Positions 37,003-47,448 of a DNA stretch of 64,000 nt are shown in pieces. The DNA lies in contig CALYQL010000006.1 in assembly GCA_945285915.1 (NCBI GenBank), positions 56,778-120,777 on the forward strand, in the 5' to 3' direction. The notes beneath the pieces were generated by a model. The model was not told the origin of the DNA, ran no database searches, and saw nothing but the letters and a program-made list of their open reading frames with translations. This stretch comes from an uncultured Bartonella sp. GTDB lineage: Bacteria > Pseudomonadota > Alphaproteobacteria > Rhizobiales > Rhizobiaceae. Each line of letters begins with the position of its first letter. Positions within the stretch are counted from its first letter, which is position 1. The translations under genes were made by a program, and so were the position numbers.

Positions 37003-37128
37003 GAAAATTCATAAGAATTAACCAAACCGTCCATGTTGGAATTTAGAAATTTTGGCTTGTTGACCTTTTGCTTTGGTAAGCGATAGAAGGGATTAGGTAT
37101 CCAGCAGGCTATGCAGGAAGGAATGATA

Positions 37129-38229
37129 GTGTCCAATATACAAAGTCACGACGTTATCGAACAGTTGCGTAAGGTCAAAGGACCAGATTTTGAAAGCGAT
37201 ATTGTTTCTCTGGGCTTGGTTTCCGAGATTTTTATTGCCGATGGAAAAGTGTTTTTCTCGATTACAGTGCCGGATGAACGGGCTCGTCAGCTTGAACCTT
37301 TAAGACTGGCTGCAGAAAAAGTTGTTATGGCTATGGAGGGTGTAAAAGCTGCCATCGTCACATTAACAGCTGAAAAAAAAGCAGATAGTTCTGCAGCACC
37401 ACAAAAAAAGCAAATTGTGGCCGAGTCAGGCCCAAGTCATGAACGAACAGGCGTTTCTGCCAAAACACCGATTGAAGGTGTTAAGCATATTATCGCTGTA
37501 GCTTCGGGTAAGGGCGGTGTTGGTAAGTCGACAACAGCCATTAATCTGGCACTGGCATTAAGTGCCAAGGGGCTTCGTATTGGTGTCATGGATGCCGATA
37601 TTTATGGTCCATCTTTGCCGCGTTTAACGGGGCTTATTAATCAGAAACCGCATGCTGTTGACGGTAAAAAACTGGAAACACTCGAAAAATTTGGCTTAAA
37701 ACTCATGTCCATGGGTTTTCTCGTGGACGAAGATCGCCCAATGGTTTGGCGCGGTCCCATGGTGATGTCTGCGGTTACGCAATTCTTGCGTGACGTATTG
37801 TGGGCTCCATTGGATGTTCTTGTGGTTGATATGCCTCCAGGAACGGGTGACGCACAATTAACATTGGCGCAACAGGTGCCGTTAACTGGCGCGGTTATTG
37901 TGTCGACACCACAGGATTTGGCACTTGTCGATGCGCGCAAAGGAATTGAGATGTTTACCAAAGTTGGCGTACCAATTTTGGGTGTTATAGAGAATATGAG
38001 CTATTTCATTGCGCCCGATACTGGTGTTCGTTACGATATTTTCGGTCATGGTGGTGCGCAAGCAGAAGCCAAAAGACGGCAAGTACCGTTCTTGGGTGAA
38101 ATACCACTGGATCCCAATGTTCGCGAAATGTCAGATGCTGGAACTCCAATTTTTATCGCCAAGCCGGATAGCCCACAAGCACAGCGCTATTCAGAGGTGG
38201 CCGATCAACTTATGCAAAGCCTTTCATGA
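37129..38229 (+). CDS. mrp: Mrp/NBP35-family iron-sulfur carrier ATPase (ApbC)
   Basis: 366 residues from GTG 37129, chosen because AGGAAGGA lies just upstream and SNIQSHDVIEQLRKV fits the family start; ATG 37111 is also in frame. A MIP18/DUF59 domain (about 5-85) is followed by a linker and the P-loop ATPase with ASGKGGVGKSTTA, the MDADIYGPSLP switch and DMPPGTGDAQL. It is expected to bind and hand over Fe-S clusters. The usual C-terminal CXXC after ENMSYF is absent: the sequence reads IAPDTGVRYDIFG. That same loss is common in Rhizobiales Mrp, so cluster binding would differ from the E. coli model. Confidence 0.9.
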   Translation: MSNIQSHDVIEQLRKVKGPDFESDIVSLGLVSEIFIADGKVFFSITVPDERARQLEPLRLAAEKVVMAMEGVKAAIVTLTAEKKADSSAAPQKKQIVAESGPSHERTGVSAKTPIEGVKHIIAVASGKGGVGKSTTAINLALALSAKGLRIGVMDADIYGPSLPRLTGLINQKPHAVDGKKLETLEKFGLKLMSMGFLVDEDRPMVWRGPMVMSAVTQFLRDVLWAPLDVLVVDMPPGTGDAQLTLAQQVPLTGAVIVSTPQDLALVDARKGIEMFTKVGVPILGVIENMSYFIAPDTGVRYDIFGHGGAQAEAKRRQVPFLGEIPLDPNVREMSDAGTPIFIAKPDSPQAQRYSEVADQLMQSLS

Positions 38230-38531
38230 TGATGCAATACTTTTCATGAAATATTTCACTCGTTTACAAACCGTGTTTTTGCGCGGGCAATAACCATGTG
38301 ATACGCTTGTTTGAAAGCCAATAGACACAAAAGTGTTTAAAAATGGTGAATTTTTTGTGGTAATCTTGGGTAAAGTCACGATTTTGACACGGGATCGCCA
38401 CAAAGTGTTCTTAAAAAATGGCTGAAAATAAGGCTTCTTGAAGGACGTGTGCCGCAGGTGCCTTTGACAAAAAGCTTTATGGCTGCTTTAAAATGCGTTC
38501 GTAAGGTTAGTGATTCGTTAACGGGTGGTGC
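38230..38531. other. Intergenic region between mrp and the lytic transglycosylase gene
   Basis: 300 bp with nothing recognisable beyond A/T-rich stretches. It should hold the promoter of the lipoprotein gene. Confidence 0.5.
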
Positions 38532-39302
38532 ATGACTAAACAACGGAAGATTGTCTGCGGGAGTATTATAGTTTTAACCAGCCTATTGGCAGGTTGCGCT
38601 CAGAAAAATGATACAAAGCCGACAACTCAGTTGACCGACGCATCGTCTGCAATTGCGCGTGTTGGCACAATGACAACGCCGCTATCGTACGGCTATCTGA
38701 TTGATAAAAAGATACCTGTTCCATCTGTTAAAGAGCTTTCATATACTGGTAAAACGTCCAATCCAGCCGCTTTGGCTGCCAAGGATACGATCACAACTGG
38801 GTCAACGCATGTATCATTGCCACATGCAACACCTGAAGTGGATCAGCTAATTTCCAAATATTCTTTGGCTTATAATGTTCCGGAAAGCTTGGTGCGTCGG
38901 GTCGTTAAACGCGAAAGTAATGGTAATCCAGCTGTTCGTAACGGACCTTATCTTGGTTTGATGCAGATTAGCCATCCTACTGCAAAAGGTATGGGATATT
39001 CTGGTGATCCAAAAGGCTTGTTGGATGCAGAAACGAATTTACGTTTTGCTGTAAAATATCTTGCCGGTGCTTATAAAGTAGCAGACGGTAACGAATCCCA
39101 AGCCGTGCGGCTATATAGCCGAGGCTATTATTATGACGCTAAAGCGAAAGGTCTTTTGGGGGCAACCGGTTTAAAAGATACCGGAATATCGGATGATGCA
39201 GAATACACCATCGAGAAGGTAACCGCTCCAAAAACGAATGCAAGTACCGGTAATGGTACTGTGAATATTCCAATTCCTGTTTTTAAAAATAGCGGAACCT
39301 GA
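38532..39302 (+). CDS. Lytic transglycosylase lipoprotein (SLT domain)
   Basis: 256 residues. A lipoprotein signal ends in LLAGC with the lipidated Cys at 22. A low-complexity spacer reaches about residue 105. The SLT domain then has YNVPESLVRRVVKRESNGNP with the catalytic Glu, GPYLGLMQIS, TNLRFAVKYLAG and LYSRGYY. It cuts the glycan strands of peptidoglycan from the periplasmic face of the outer or inner membrane. It stands as a single gene; 112 bp separate it from pyrF. Confidence 0.92.
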   Translation: MTKQRKIVCGSIIVLTSLLAGCAQKNDTKPTTQLTDASSAIARVGTMTTPLSYGYLIDKKIPVPSVKELSYTGKTSNPAALAAKDTITTGSTHVSLPHATPEVDQLISKYSLAYNVPESLVRRVVKRESNGNPAVRNGPYLGLMQISHPTAKGMGYSGDPKGLLDAETNLRFAVKYLAGAYKVADGNESQAVRLYSRGYYYDAKAKGLLGATGLKDTGISDDAEYTIEKVTAPKTNASTGNGTVNIPIPVFKNSGT

Positions 39303-39345
39303 TTTATACTTGAATCGCTCTAAAATCTGTTTCACATTAGCGCAG

Positions 39346-39375
39346 CAAACATAATGGGAATTTCTGTTATGTTTG
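39346..39375. promoter_or_regulatory. Inverted repeat upstream of pyrF
   Basis: CAAACATAA and TTATGTTTG form a 9-bp perfect stem around a 12-nt spacer, 40 bp before the pyrF start. There is no T run, so an operator or mRNA structure is more likely than a terminator. Its function is unknown. Confidence 0.3.
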
Positions 39376-39414
39376 TCATTTTGCGGATCCACTGTGCGAA
39401 ATGGAGGAACATTT

Positions 39415-40116
39415 ATGGCAAGTGCTATGCGCGATCGACTGATCGTCGGATTAGATGTCGCTGATATTGGTCAAGCAGAAAAATTGGTTGACCAGTTAGG
39501 GGATACGGTAAACTTTTACAAAATTGGTTATCAATTATTATTTGCTGGCGGTTTGGAATTTGCTGCTGAGCTTATCCGTTCCCACAAAAAAGTATTTCTG
39601 GATATGAAGCTTCTCGATATTGATAACACAGTGGCGCATGCTGTGGAAAATATCGTAAAATTAGGCGTTGATATGCTCACCCTTCATGCTTACCCGAAAG
39701 CTATGCGTGCTGCGGTGTCGGCTGCAAAGGGAAGTGATCTTTGTCTATTGGGCGTTACGGTTCTCACATCTATGGATGAAGAGGACCTAAAAGAAGCAGG
39801 CTATCATGATTCACCAGAAAAACTTGTTTTAAAGCGCGCAGCACAAGCATATGAATGTCACATGGGAGGTATTGTTGCTTCGGCAGCGGAAGCGTCCGCA
39901 TTACGAAAGGTTATCGGGCCAGATATGGCACTTGTGACACCCGGTATCCGTCCAGCAGGAAGTGATAAAGGTGACCAGAAACGCGTTATGACACCGAAAG
40001 ATGCCATAGAGGCTGGAGCCAGTCACCTTGTTGTTGGTCGACCTATTGTAAAAGCGGAAGATCCGTTGAGAGCAGCACAAGCGATTTTATCGGAAATGGA
40101 GCAAGCACGCTCATGA
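39415..40116 (+). CDS. pyrF: Orotidine 5'-phosphate decarboxylase
   Basis: 233 residues from ATG 39415, which follows GGAGGA; the frame opens earlier at 39373 but without a ribosome site. [10 protein letters not shown] opens the TIM barrel. [12 protein letters not shown] carries the catalytic Asp-Lys-Asp set, TPGIRP is the phosphate loop, and [11 protein letters not shown] is the end motif. It makes UMP from OMP in pyrimidine synthesis. It is followed after 50 bp by the CoA-transferase gene on the same strand. Confidence 0.95.
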   Translation: MASAMRDRLIVGLDVADIGQAEKLVDQLGDTVNFYKIGYQLLFAGGLEFAAELIRSHKKVFLDMKLLDIDNTVAHAVENIVKLGVDMLTLHAYPKAMRAAVSAAKGSDLCLLGVTVLTSMDEEDLKEAGYHDSPEKLVLKRAAQAYECHMGGIVASAAEASALRKVIGPDMALVTPGIRPAGSDKGDQKRVMTPKDAIEAGASHLVVGRPIVKAEDPLRAAQAILSEMEQARS

Positions 40117-40166
40117 TAAAATCTATTAGAAAATGTAATGTAATATCGTTTAAATGGGAGAAGTAA

Positions 40167-41657
40167 ATGTATGAGGATCGTATCCGCAGTGCGGATTTAA
40201 GAACTAAAATAGTTTCAGCAGATGAAGCTGCAAGCATCATCAAGGATGGAATGGTTATTGGCATGAGCGGTTTTACCCGTGCGGGAGATGCCAAACTTGT
40301 TCCTCATGCAATGGCGAAGCGTGCGAAAAGCAACCCGTTCAAAATCACTTTATTGACGGGTGCTTCATTGGGGCACGATACCGATAAAGTTTTATGCGAA
40401 GCTGGTGTGCTTGAACGTCGTATGCCATTTCAGGTGGATACAACATTGCGCCATGCAATCAATCGTGGTGAAGTCATGTTCATTGATGAACATCTTTCTG
40501 ACCCGGTCGAACAATTACGCGCCCACCAATTAAAGCCGGTTGATGTGGCTATTATTGAAGCTGTGGCTATTAATGAAGATGGCAGCATCATTCCTACATC
40601 GTCAATTGGTAATTCGGCAACTTTTGCCATGCAGGCAGATAAGGTCATCGTTGAAGTCAATATGAGTTGCAATCCTGCACTTGAAGGCTTGCATGATGTC
40701 TATATTCCAACGGAACGGCCAAACCGCCAGCCAATTCCTGTGATTGCTTGTGACACGCGCATTGGTTCACAAAGCATCAAAATTAACAAAGAAAAAATTG
40801 CGGCAATTGTTATTACCGATCTGGAAGATAGCCCATCGCTGATTTTGCCAGCTGATGATGCGACACAAGCCATTGCAGGACATTTGACAGAGTTCTTCAA
40901 GGGTGAAGTCAAGAAAGGCAATCTTGATATGTCGTTGAAGCCTTTGCAAGCCGGCATTGGTACCATTGCAAATGCTGTGTTGACGGGATTCGTTGATAGC
41001 CCATTCCATAATTTGAAGATGTACAGTGAGGTCTTGCAAGACTCTACTTTTGATTTGTTTGATGCTGGAAAGCTGGATTTTGCGTCTGCATCGTCGATTA
41101 CTCTAAGTCAGGCATGTGCTGACCGTGTTTTCCCAAACATTGAAAAATATAAGGATCGGTTGATTTTGCGTCCGCAAGAAATATCCAACCATCCTGAGAT
41201 TGTTCGTCGTTTGGGAATTATTGCGATCAATACCGCTTTGGAATTTGACATATATGGCAATGTCAATTCAACACATGTTGGTGGCACACATATGATGAAC
41301 GGTATTGGTGGATCGGGTGACTTCGCCCGTAACGCGCATATTGCCGTGTTTGTGACCAAATCAATTGCCAAGGACGGGAAGATTTCATCCGTTGTTCCGA
41401 TGGTTCCCCATGTCGATCATACAGAGCATGATGTTGACATTCTGGTGACAGAGTTGGGGTTTGCTGATCTGCGTGGATTGGCACCACGTGAGCGTGCAGC
41501 GACAATTATCAAGAATTGTGTGCATCCGGATTACCGCGATAAATTGCAGGATTATTTTGATCGTGCTTGTAAACTACGTCAGGGGCAAACGCCGCATATA
41601 TTGGAAGAAGCGTTTTCTTGGCATAGAAAGCTCGCTGAAACAGGGTCAATGTTATAG
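40167..41657 (+). CDS. Acetyl-CoA hydrolase/transferase (succinate-CoA transferase type)
   Basis: 496 residues, the length of class I succinyl-CoA:acetate CoA-transferases. SGFTRAGDAKLVP is the N-terminal CoA-transferase motif, AGIGTIANAVLTGF the CoA-binding loop, and KMYSEVLQD carries the glutamate that forms the glutamyl-CoA intermediate. GGTHMMNGIGGSGDF and the VDILVTELGFADLRGLAP block complete the family pattern. It likely swaps CoA between succinate and acetate, linking acetate handling to the TCA cycle; simple hydrolysis is the alternative. GGGAG precedes ATG 40167. The stop lies 9 bp before rsmI. Confidence 0.9.
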   Translation: MYEDRIRSADLRTKIVSADEAASIIKDGMVIGMSGFTRAGDAKLVPHAMAKRAKSNPFKITLLTGASLGHDTDKVLCEAGVLERRMPFQVDTTLRHAINRGEVMFIDEHLSDPVEQLRAHQLKPVDVAIIEAVAINEDGSIIPTSSIGNSATFAMQADKVIVEVNMSCNPALEGLHDVYIPTERPNRQPIPVIACDTRIGSQSIKINKEKIAAIVITDLEDSPSLILPADDATQAIAGHLTEFFKGEVKKGNLDMSLKPLQAGIGTIANAVLTGFVDSPFHNLKMYSEVLQDSTFDLFDAGKLDFASASSITLSQACADRVFPNIEKYKDRLILRPQEISNHPEIVRRLGIIAINTALEFDIYGNVNSTHVGGTHMMNGIGGSGDFARNAHIAVFVTKSIAKDGKISSVVPMVPHVDHTEHDVDILVTELGFADLRGLAPRERAATIIKNCVHPDYRDKLQDYFDRACKLRQGQTPHILEEAFSWHRKLAETGSML

Positions 41658-41666
41658 GAAAATTCT

Positions 41667-42563
41667 GTGCCGGAAGGAAAATACATTATTGGTGCCAACG
41701 CATTTACAGCTGCTGCATTAGAACCGGCACTTTATCTGGTTGCAACACCGATAGGAAATCTTGGCGATATAACACTGCGGGCACTGGAAGTGCTCGCAGC
41801 CGCTGATGTATTGGCATGTGAAGATACACGGGTAACGCGGATTTTGCTGGATCGTTATGCAATTCACCAGCGTCCGATTGTTTATCAGGAACATAATGTA
41901 AAAGAGGCTGGTCCCCGCCTTATTGAAGCGTTGGAAGCAGGAAAATCTGTTGCGCTTGTTTCTGATGCCGGTATGCCGCTTATTTCTGATCCAGGTTTTA
42001 AGTTGGTAGAAGCAGCACGGGAGGCAGGCATTAAAATTGTACCAATCCCGGGAGCTTCAGCATCATTAACCGCATTAATTGCGACGGGTTTACCAACGGA
42101 TAGTTTTTATTTTGTGGGATTTCTCAGCACAAAAACTAGCCAAAGAAAGGCTCGTTTGGAAGAATTACGTGCAATATCGGGGTCTTTGATTATCTATGAA
42201 TCGCCACACCGTGTTGTTGATACGCTAAACGATATGGCTGACATATTGGGTGGCGAACGGCGCGCAGCAGTTTGTCGGGAATTGACGAAAAAATTTGAAA
42301 CCATTGATGTTTCGACATTGGACGATCTAGCAAATCGCTATGCCCAACAAGAACGCATAAGAGGTGAAATCGTTATTGTGGTTGAGCCAGCAATAACAAA
42401 TACAGATCTGATGTCTGATGAAGATGTCGACAGACTGCTTTTACAATTGGCTAGTGAATATCCAGCGTCAAAAGCTGCTTCAGAAGCAGCAAAAATCACA
42501 GGGCGTAAAAAGCAGGATCTGTTTCAACGGCTTATAGCCTTGAAAACCAAAGATGGCTTCTGA
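41667..42563 (+). CDS. rsmI: 16S rRNA (cytidine-1402-2'-O)-methyltransferase
   Basis: 298 residues with a GTG start (AGGAA 6 bp upstream). [40 protein letters not shown] and [18 protein letters not shown] are the TP-methylase (RsmI) motifs. [17 protein letters not shown] and [11 protein letters not shown] complete the pattern. It methylates the ribose of C1402 in the decoding centre of 16S rRNA. It overlaps yraN by 11 bp, an arrangement common in bacteria. Confidence 0.95.
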   Translation: MPEGKYIIGANAFTAAALEPALYLVATPIGNLGDITLRALEVLAAADVLACEDTRVTRILLDRYAIHQRPIVYQEHNVKEAGPRLIEALEAGKSVALVSDAGMPLISDPGFKLVEAAREAGIKIVPIPGASASLTALIATGLPTDSFYFVGFLSTKTSQRKARLEELRAISGSLIIYESPHRVVDTLNDMADILGGERRAAVCRELTKKFETIDVSTLDDLANRYAQQERIRGEIVIVVEPAITNTDLMSDEDVDRLLLQLASEYPASKAASEAAKITGRKKQDLFQRLIALKTKDGF

Positions 42564-42930
42564 TCGGGCTAAAATAAAAGCTTTTTGGCGGGGAATTCGT
42601 GCTGAAAAAATTGCGGCATGGTGGTTGCGTCTAAAAGGATATCATATAGCGGCGCACAGATACAAAACCCATCTGGGCGAAATTGATCTTATCGCGAGAA
42701 GGGGCAATTGTATTGCTATTGTGGAGGTTAAAGCCCGCCCAACACTTATTGAAGCCATGGACGCTGTGACGCGGTTGAGCGCGAAACGCATAGAAGCTGC
42801 AGCAGATTTGTGGTTGGCGAACCAACCGGATAGAGAAAAGCTTTATGTGCGTTTTGATATGATAGCAATTTTACCTTATCATTTGCCAAAGCATTTTCCG
42901 GCCTTTTTTCAGTCAAGCAACCAGAACTAA
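42553..42930 (+). CDS. yraN: UPF0102 (YraN) family protein, putative endonuclease-like
   Basis: 125 residues. [38 protein letters not shown] and [11 protein letters not shown] are the UPF0102 pattern. D, EVK and the preceding E form a PD-(D/E)XK-like core, but the activity is not established. The start lies inside the end of rsmI. No further gene follows in this operon; a 395-bp gap comes next. Confidence 0.92.
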   Translation: MASDRAKIKAFWRGIRAEKIAAWWLRLKGYHIAAHRYKTHLGEIDLIARRGNCIAIVEVKARPTLIEAMDAVTRLSAKRIEAAADLWLANQPDREKLYVRFDMIAILPYHLPKHFPAFFQSSNQN

Positions 42931-43326
42931 TTCTGCTTTGGGCTATTGAGTGGCATTGACTTTGAGACGCATCAATTAAGAATGGCGCTAAAAATTGCGA
43001 TAAACGCATCATTGACGGAACAGTAGCGATTGCCATGAATAGGGAAAGGATACTGTAATTCAGCTAAGAGCAACACTTTTATTTAAGAAATGCCTTTGGC
43101 ATTACATAGTCGTTTGCTTATCCTATATTTTTTGATGGAAAATAGCCGATTACCGTGTTGGAAAGCTTGATAACCAATAAGCAATACCATTCGAGCAAAC
43201 GAGCTTATATGCGTTTATCGCAATGTATTGGTTAAAAATGCGAAAAAACATTTCGTTTTTTTTCTATGATGAGATAGAAGGGAACGAAACAGATTGACAA
43301 GTCAACTTGTCGTATGAGGATTGATC
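42931..43326. other. Intergenic region after yraN
   Basis: About 395 bp without a gene. A 16-bp palindrome at 43296-43311 just before the next gene is the only distinct element. Confidence 0.55.
43296..43311. promoter_or_regulatory. Perfect palindrome before a small membrane protein gene
   Basis: GACAAGT-CA-ACTTGTC is a perfect 7-2-7 inverted repeat ending 16 bp before ATG 43327 and just upstream of the GAGG ribosome site. It is well placed for a repressor operator or a 5' mRNA hairpin. Confidence 0.45.
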
Positions 43327-43572
43327 ATGAACGATTATGAGAAGTTCGCAACTGCTCTTTTAATTATTTTTGGTGCATTGATCATTGGTGGTTTAATGGC
43401 AGTGCATATCGTTGCGATGAACAGACCGGGCTTTCTTTTTGCTCTTGGTGCGGGGGTATTAGGATGGTTTTCTTCATTTGCTATTATATTTGATAAGCCA
43501 AGAATTTATCTTTGGCTGATTATTTTGGCTATAGTTTGTGTTGGTTTTTCTATAGGCATATATGTTCGCTAA
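43327..43572 (+). CDS. Small three-segment membrane protein
   Basis: 81 residues from ATG 43327 (GAGG upstream). Hydrophobic segments lie at about 9-30, 36-56 and 60-79, with short polar turns (MNRPGF, DKPRIY). No family is recognised; the composition is that of small integral membrane proteins of unknown role. It is a single gene with its own palindromic upstream site and a strong terminator, so it is very likely expressed alone. Confidence 0.68.
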   Translation: MNDYEKFATALLIIFGALIIGGLMAVHIVAMNRPGFLFALGAGVLGWFSSFAIIFDKPRIYLWLIILAIVCVGFSIGIYVR

Positions 43573-43597
43573 GTTTTTACTATCATTATTATTTTAC

Positions 43598-43623
43598 AAC
43601 GCCGGTTTTCCGGCGTTTTTTTT
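43598..43623 (+). terminator. Rho-independent terminator after the small membrane protein
   Basis: AACGCCGG-TTTT-CCGGCGTT is an 8-bp GC-rich stem with a 4-nt loop, followed by eight T residues. It stands 25 bp after the stop codon. Confidence 0.93.
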
Positions 43624-43648
43624 GCTTTAAACACAGATGATTTTATTG

Positions 43649-43668
43649 ACATAAAGAAACCTTTATGT
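43649..43668. promoter_or_regulatory. Inverted repeat upstream of metH
   Basis: ACATAAAG-AAAC-CTTTATGT is a perfect 8-bp stem with a 4-nt loop, 34 bp before the chosen metH start. It could be an operator; no known methionine or SAM riboswitch consensus was seen around it. Confidence 0.35.
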
Positions 43669-43701
43669 AACGGGTAGGCAATTGATATGAAAGGTTTTTC
43701 T

Positions 43702-46700
43702 ATGTCTCATCCAGTCAGCAGTCTATTTGGAAATATTGAACCTTCAAAAGATCGTATTGAGTGTTTAAGAAAAAGTGCGCTTGAACGCATCTTAATTCTT
43801 GATGGTGCTATGGGCACCCAAATACAAGAACTGCATTTTGATGAAAAACATTTTCGTGGAGAAAGATTCATATCTTGCAGCTGCGCTTTGCAGGGCAATA
43901 ATGATCTTTTAACGTTGACACAGCCCAATGCAATTGAAGAAATCCACTTTCGGTATGCTATGGCTGGGGCAGATATTCTTGAAACCAATACTTTTTCTTC
44001 CACCACCATTGCTCAGGCAGATTATGGCATGGAAGACATGGTTTATGAGCTTAATCGTGATGGTGCAAGATTAGCACGGCGTGCTGCTGAACGTGCTGAA
44101 AAGATTGATGGTAAAATGCGTTTTGTTGCAGGTTCAATTGGCCCAACAAATCGCACGGCTTCTATTTCGCCAGATGTCAATAATCCGGGTTTTCGTGCGG
44201 TTACATTTGATGAATTGCGCATTGCTTATGCAGATCAGATACGCGGTTTAATTGATGGTGGTGCTGACCTTCTATTAATCGAAACGATATTTGATACTTT
44301 GAATGCAAAGGCGGCTATTTTTGCGGCAAAACAGGTTTTTGCTGAAAAGAAAATTGAACTGCCAATTATGATATCTGGTACAATTACCGATATGTCGGGG
44401 CGAACCCTTTCTGGGCAAACGCCAACCGCTTTTCTTTATTCCATTTCGCACGCCAATCCGTTTTCCGTTGGGCTTAATTGTGCCTTGGGTGCCAAAGCAA
44501 TGTTGCCTTTGATTAAGGAAATGGCGGAAAAAACCGAGCACCTTATTTGTGTATATCCTAATGCAGGGTTGCCCAATGCATTTGGTGAATATGACGAGAC
44601 GCCAGATTATATGGCAGCTCAGATCGAGCAGTTCGCAAGAGAAGGTCTTATCAATATTGTTGGCGGTTGTTGCGGTACAACGCCGGAGCATATTCAGGCT
44701 ATTGCAGAAATTGTCAAAGAATTTAAACCGCGTTCGGCACCGAAGATCGAGAAAAGATTACGTCTTTCTGGGCTTGAACCTTTTACGCTGACGGATGACA
44801 TACCGTTTGTAAATGTGGGGGAGCGGACAAATGTTACTGGTTCAGCAAAGTTTCGTAAGCTCATTACCAATAATGATTATACCGCTGCACTTGATGTTGC
44901 GCGTAATCAAGTAGAAAATGGCGCGCAGATCATTGATATTAATATGGATGAGGGGCTTATCGATTCAGAAGCAGCCATGCGGGATTTTTTAAACCTGCTT
45001 GCAGCAGAACCCGATATTGCACGTGTGCCTATCATGATCGACTCTTCCAAATGGGAAGTGATCGAAACGGGCTTGAAATGTGTTCAGGGAAAATCAGTTG
45101 TAAACTCAATTTCACTCAAAGAAGGTGAAGAAAAATTTATTCATCATGCCCGACTGGCTCAGGCTTATGGGGCTGCAATTGTTGTCATGGCATTTGATGA
45201 AAATGGTCAAGCTGATACAAAAGAACGTAAGGTTTCCATCTGTCAACGTGCTTATAAAATATTGACCGAGCAATTAAATTTCCCGCCACAAGATATTATT
45301 TTTGATCCGAATATTTTTGCTGTCGCCACGGGTATTGATGAACATAACAATTATGGCGTTGATTTTATTGAGGCAACAAAGGAAATTCGTAAGACTTTGC
45401 CCTATTGCCATATATCGGGTGGGGTTTCCAATCTTTCATTTTCTTTCCGAGGCAATGAGCCAGTGCGTGAAGCGATGCACTCGGTATTTCTGTATCGCGC
45501 CATTGCAGCCGGTATGGATATGGGCATTGTTAATGCCGGACAGCTTGCGATTTATGAATCGATAGAACCCAAATTACGGGATGCCTGTGAAGATGTTATC
45601 CTTAATCGTGATAAAGGTGCGACAGAGCGTCTTTTGGCTTTAGCGGAAAATTATCGCGGACAGGCAGCTGGTCCACAAAAAGAAAAAGATTTAAGCTGGC
45701 GGGAATTGCCGGTTGAAAAACGCCTTGAACATGCGCTGGTAAACGGTATCACCGAATTTATTGATGCGGATACAGAAGAAGCTCGTGTTAAAGCCAAACG
45801 TCCATTGGATGTCATTGAAGGACCATTAATGGCTGGAATGAATGTGGTGGGCGATCTTTTTGGTTCTGGAAAGATGTTTTTGCCGCAAGTCGTCAAATCT
45901 GCACGTGTGATGAAACAGGCTGTCGCGGTTCTCCTTCCCTATATGGAAGAGGAAAAACGGAAAAATGGTGGTGAAGGCCGCCAAACTGCCGGAAAGATTG
46001 TTTTGGCAACAGTGAAGGGCGATGTGCATGATATCGGCAAAAATATTGTCGGTGTCGTTCTTGCCTGTAACAATTATGAAATTATTGATCTTGGCGTTAT
46101 GGTGCCGGCACAAAAAATTCTTGATGCAGCGCGGGCTCAAAAAGCAGATGCTATTGGTTTGTCTGGCCTCATTACCCCTTCGCTTGATGAAATGGTCAAT
46201 GTTGCAAGCGAGATGGAAAATCAAGGGTTTGATATTCCTCTTCTTATCGGTGGCGCGACAACCAGCCGTGTTCATACAGCGGTAAAAATTCATCCCCATT
46301 ATCATCGCGGTCAAAGTGTTTATGTGCTTGATGCCAGTAGGGCGGTTGGGGTTGTATCTTCCCTTTTGTCAACCGAAACAAAAGATGAAACAATTCACAA
46401 ATTACGGGAAGAATATGCCCAAGTTGCGGCTGCCCATGAAAAGGGCGAAGCGGCGAAAAAACGCCTTTCTTTAAAAGAGGCACGCGATAATGCCTTGCAA
46501 CTTGATTTCACACATTATCAGCCACCAAAACCGTCATTCTTAGGTACCAAGATATTGGATCATTGGGATTTGGCGGAACTGGCAACCTATATTGATTGGA
46601 CACCATTTTTTCAAAGTTGGGAATTGCGCGGACGTTATCCTGCTATTCTGGACGATGAAAAACAGGGTGAAACTGCACGTCAGCTTTTTAATGATGCGCA

Positions 46701-47448
46701 GAATATGCTCAAGAAAATTATTGATGAAAAATGGTTTGATCCAAAAGCCGTGATTGGATTTTGGCCAGCAAACCGTGTTGGCGACGATATCCGGCTTTAT
46801 CACGATGATACGCGCCAAACAGAGCTTGATACATTCTATACATTGCGTCAACAGCTTAGAAAACGTGATGGAAAACCTAATTTAGCATTGGCTGATTTTG
46901 TTGCTCCAGTGGGAACAGCTGATTACCTTGGTGGTTTTGTTGTCACAGCAGGCTTTGGTGAACAAGCAATTGCAGAGCGGTTTGAACGCGCCAATGACGA
47001 TTATTCGGCTATTTTGGTAAAAGCATTATCCGATCGTTTTGCCGAGGCACTTGCAGAATGTCTTCATGAATATGTGCGCAAATCCTATTGGGGGTATGCA
47101 GCAGACGAACACGCTACGAAAGAAGAGTTGATAGCAGAAAAATATCGCGGAATACGTCCCGCACCCGGTTACCCTGCGCAACCAGATCATACTGAAAAAG
47201 GCACATTGTTTAAGCTACTTGATGCAACAAAAAATACTGGTGTTAAACTTACTGAAAGTTACGCAATGTGGCCAGGTTCATCGGTTGCTGGATTGTATTT
47301 TTCCCATCCCGACAGCTATTATTTCGGCGTTGCCAAGGTCGAGCGCGATCAGGTGGCTGATTATGCGGAACGCAAATCGATGGATATTCGTGAAGTTGAA
47401 CATTGGCTTGGACCAATTCTAAATTATTCTGTGGAGCCACAAAAATGA
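43702..47448 (+). CDS. metH: Cobalamin-dependent methionine synthase
   Basis: 1248 residues from ATG 43702 (AAAGG 7 bp upstream); ATG 43687 is an in-frame alternative. Domain order is complete. The homocysteine domain (about 1-335) has [11 protein letters not shown] and zinc ligands in GLNCALG and GGCCGTT. The methyltetrahydrofolate domain (about 360-620) has [15 protein letters not shown] cap helix domain is followed by the B12 domain, with DVHDIGKN near 774-781 supplying the cobalt-binding His. The reactivation domain (about 910-1240) ends with [19 protein letters not shown]. It methylates homocysteine to methionine. Its TGA overlaps the ATG of the ProC-like gene. Confidence 0.97.
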   Translation: MSHPVSSLFGNIEPSKDRIECLRKSALERILILDGAMGTQIQELHFDEKHFRGERFISCSCALQGNNDLLTLTQPNAIEEIHFRYAMAGADILETNTFSSTTIAQADYGMEDMVYELNRDGARLARRAAERAEKIDGKMRFVAGSIGPTNRTASISPDVNNPGFRAVTFDELRIAYADQIRGLIDGGADLLLIETIFDTLNAKAAIFAAKQVFAEKKIELPIMISGTITDMSGRTLSGQTPTAFLYSISHANPFSVGLNCALGAKAMLPLIKEMAEKTEHLICVYPNAGLPNAFGEYDETPDYMAAQIEQFAREGLINIVGGCCGTTPEHIQAIAEIVKEFKPRSAPKIEKRLRLSGLEPFTLTDDIPFVNVGERTNVTGSAKFRKLITNNDYTAALDVARNQVENGAQIIDINMDEGLIDSEAAMRDFLNLLAAEPDIARVPIMIDSSKWEVIETGLKCVQGKSVVNSISLKEGEEKFIHHARLAQAYGAAIVVMAFDENGQADTKERKVSICQRAYKILTEQLNFPPQDIIFDPNIFAVATGIDEHNNYGVDFIEATKEIRKTLPYCHISGGVSNLSFSFRGNEPVREAMHSVFLYRAIAAGMDMGIVNAGQLAIYESIEPKLRDACEDVILNRDKGATERLLALAENYRGQAAGPQKEKDLSWRELPVEKRLEHALVNGITEFIDADTEEARVKAKRPLDVIEGPLMAGMNVVGDLFGSGKMFLPQVVKSARVMKQAVAVLLPYMEEEKRKNGGEGRQTAGKIVLATVKGDVHDIGKNIVGVVLACNNYEIIDLGVMVPAQKILDAARAQKADAIGLSGLITPSLDEMVNVASEMENQGFDIPLLIGGATTSRVHTAVKIHPHYHRGQSVYVLDASRAVGVVSSLLSTETKDETIHKLREEYAQVAAAHEKGEAAKKRLSLKEARDNALQLDFTHYQPPKPSFLGTKILDHWDLAELATYIDWTPFFQSWELRGRYPAILDDEKQGETARQLFNDAQNMLKKIIDEKWFDPKAVIGFWPANRVGDDIRLYHDDTRQTELDTFYTLRQQLRKRDGKPNLALADFVAPVGTADYLGGFVVTAGFGEQAIAERFERANDDYSAILVKALSDRFAEALAECLHEYVRKSYWGYAADEHATKEELIAEKYRGIRPAPGYPAQPDHTEKGTLFKLLDATKNTGVKLTESYAMWPGSSVAGLYFSHPDSYYFGVAKVERDQVADYAERKSMDIREVEHWLGPILNYSVEPQK

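Noticed and set aside
43621..43701. SAM or cobalamin riboswitch before metH
   Set aside because: The leader is only about 80 bp after a terminator, with one 8-bp hairpin; no B12-box or SAM-II core was seen.
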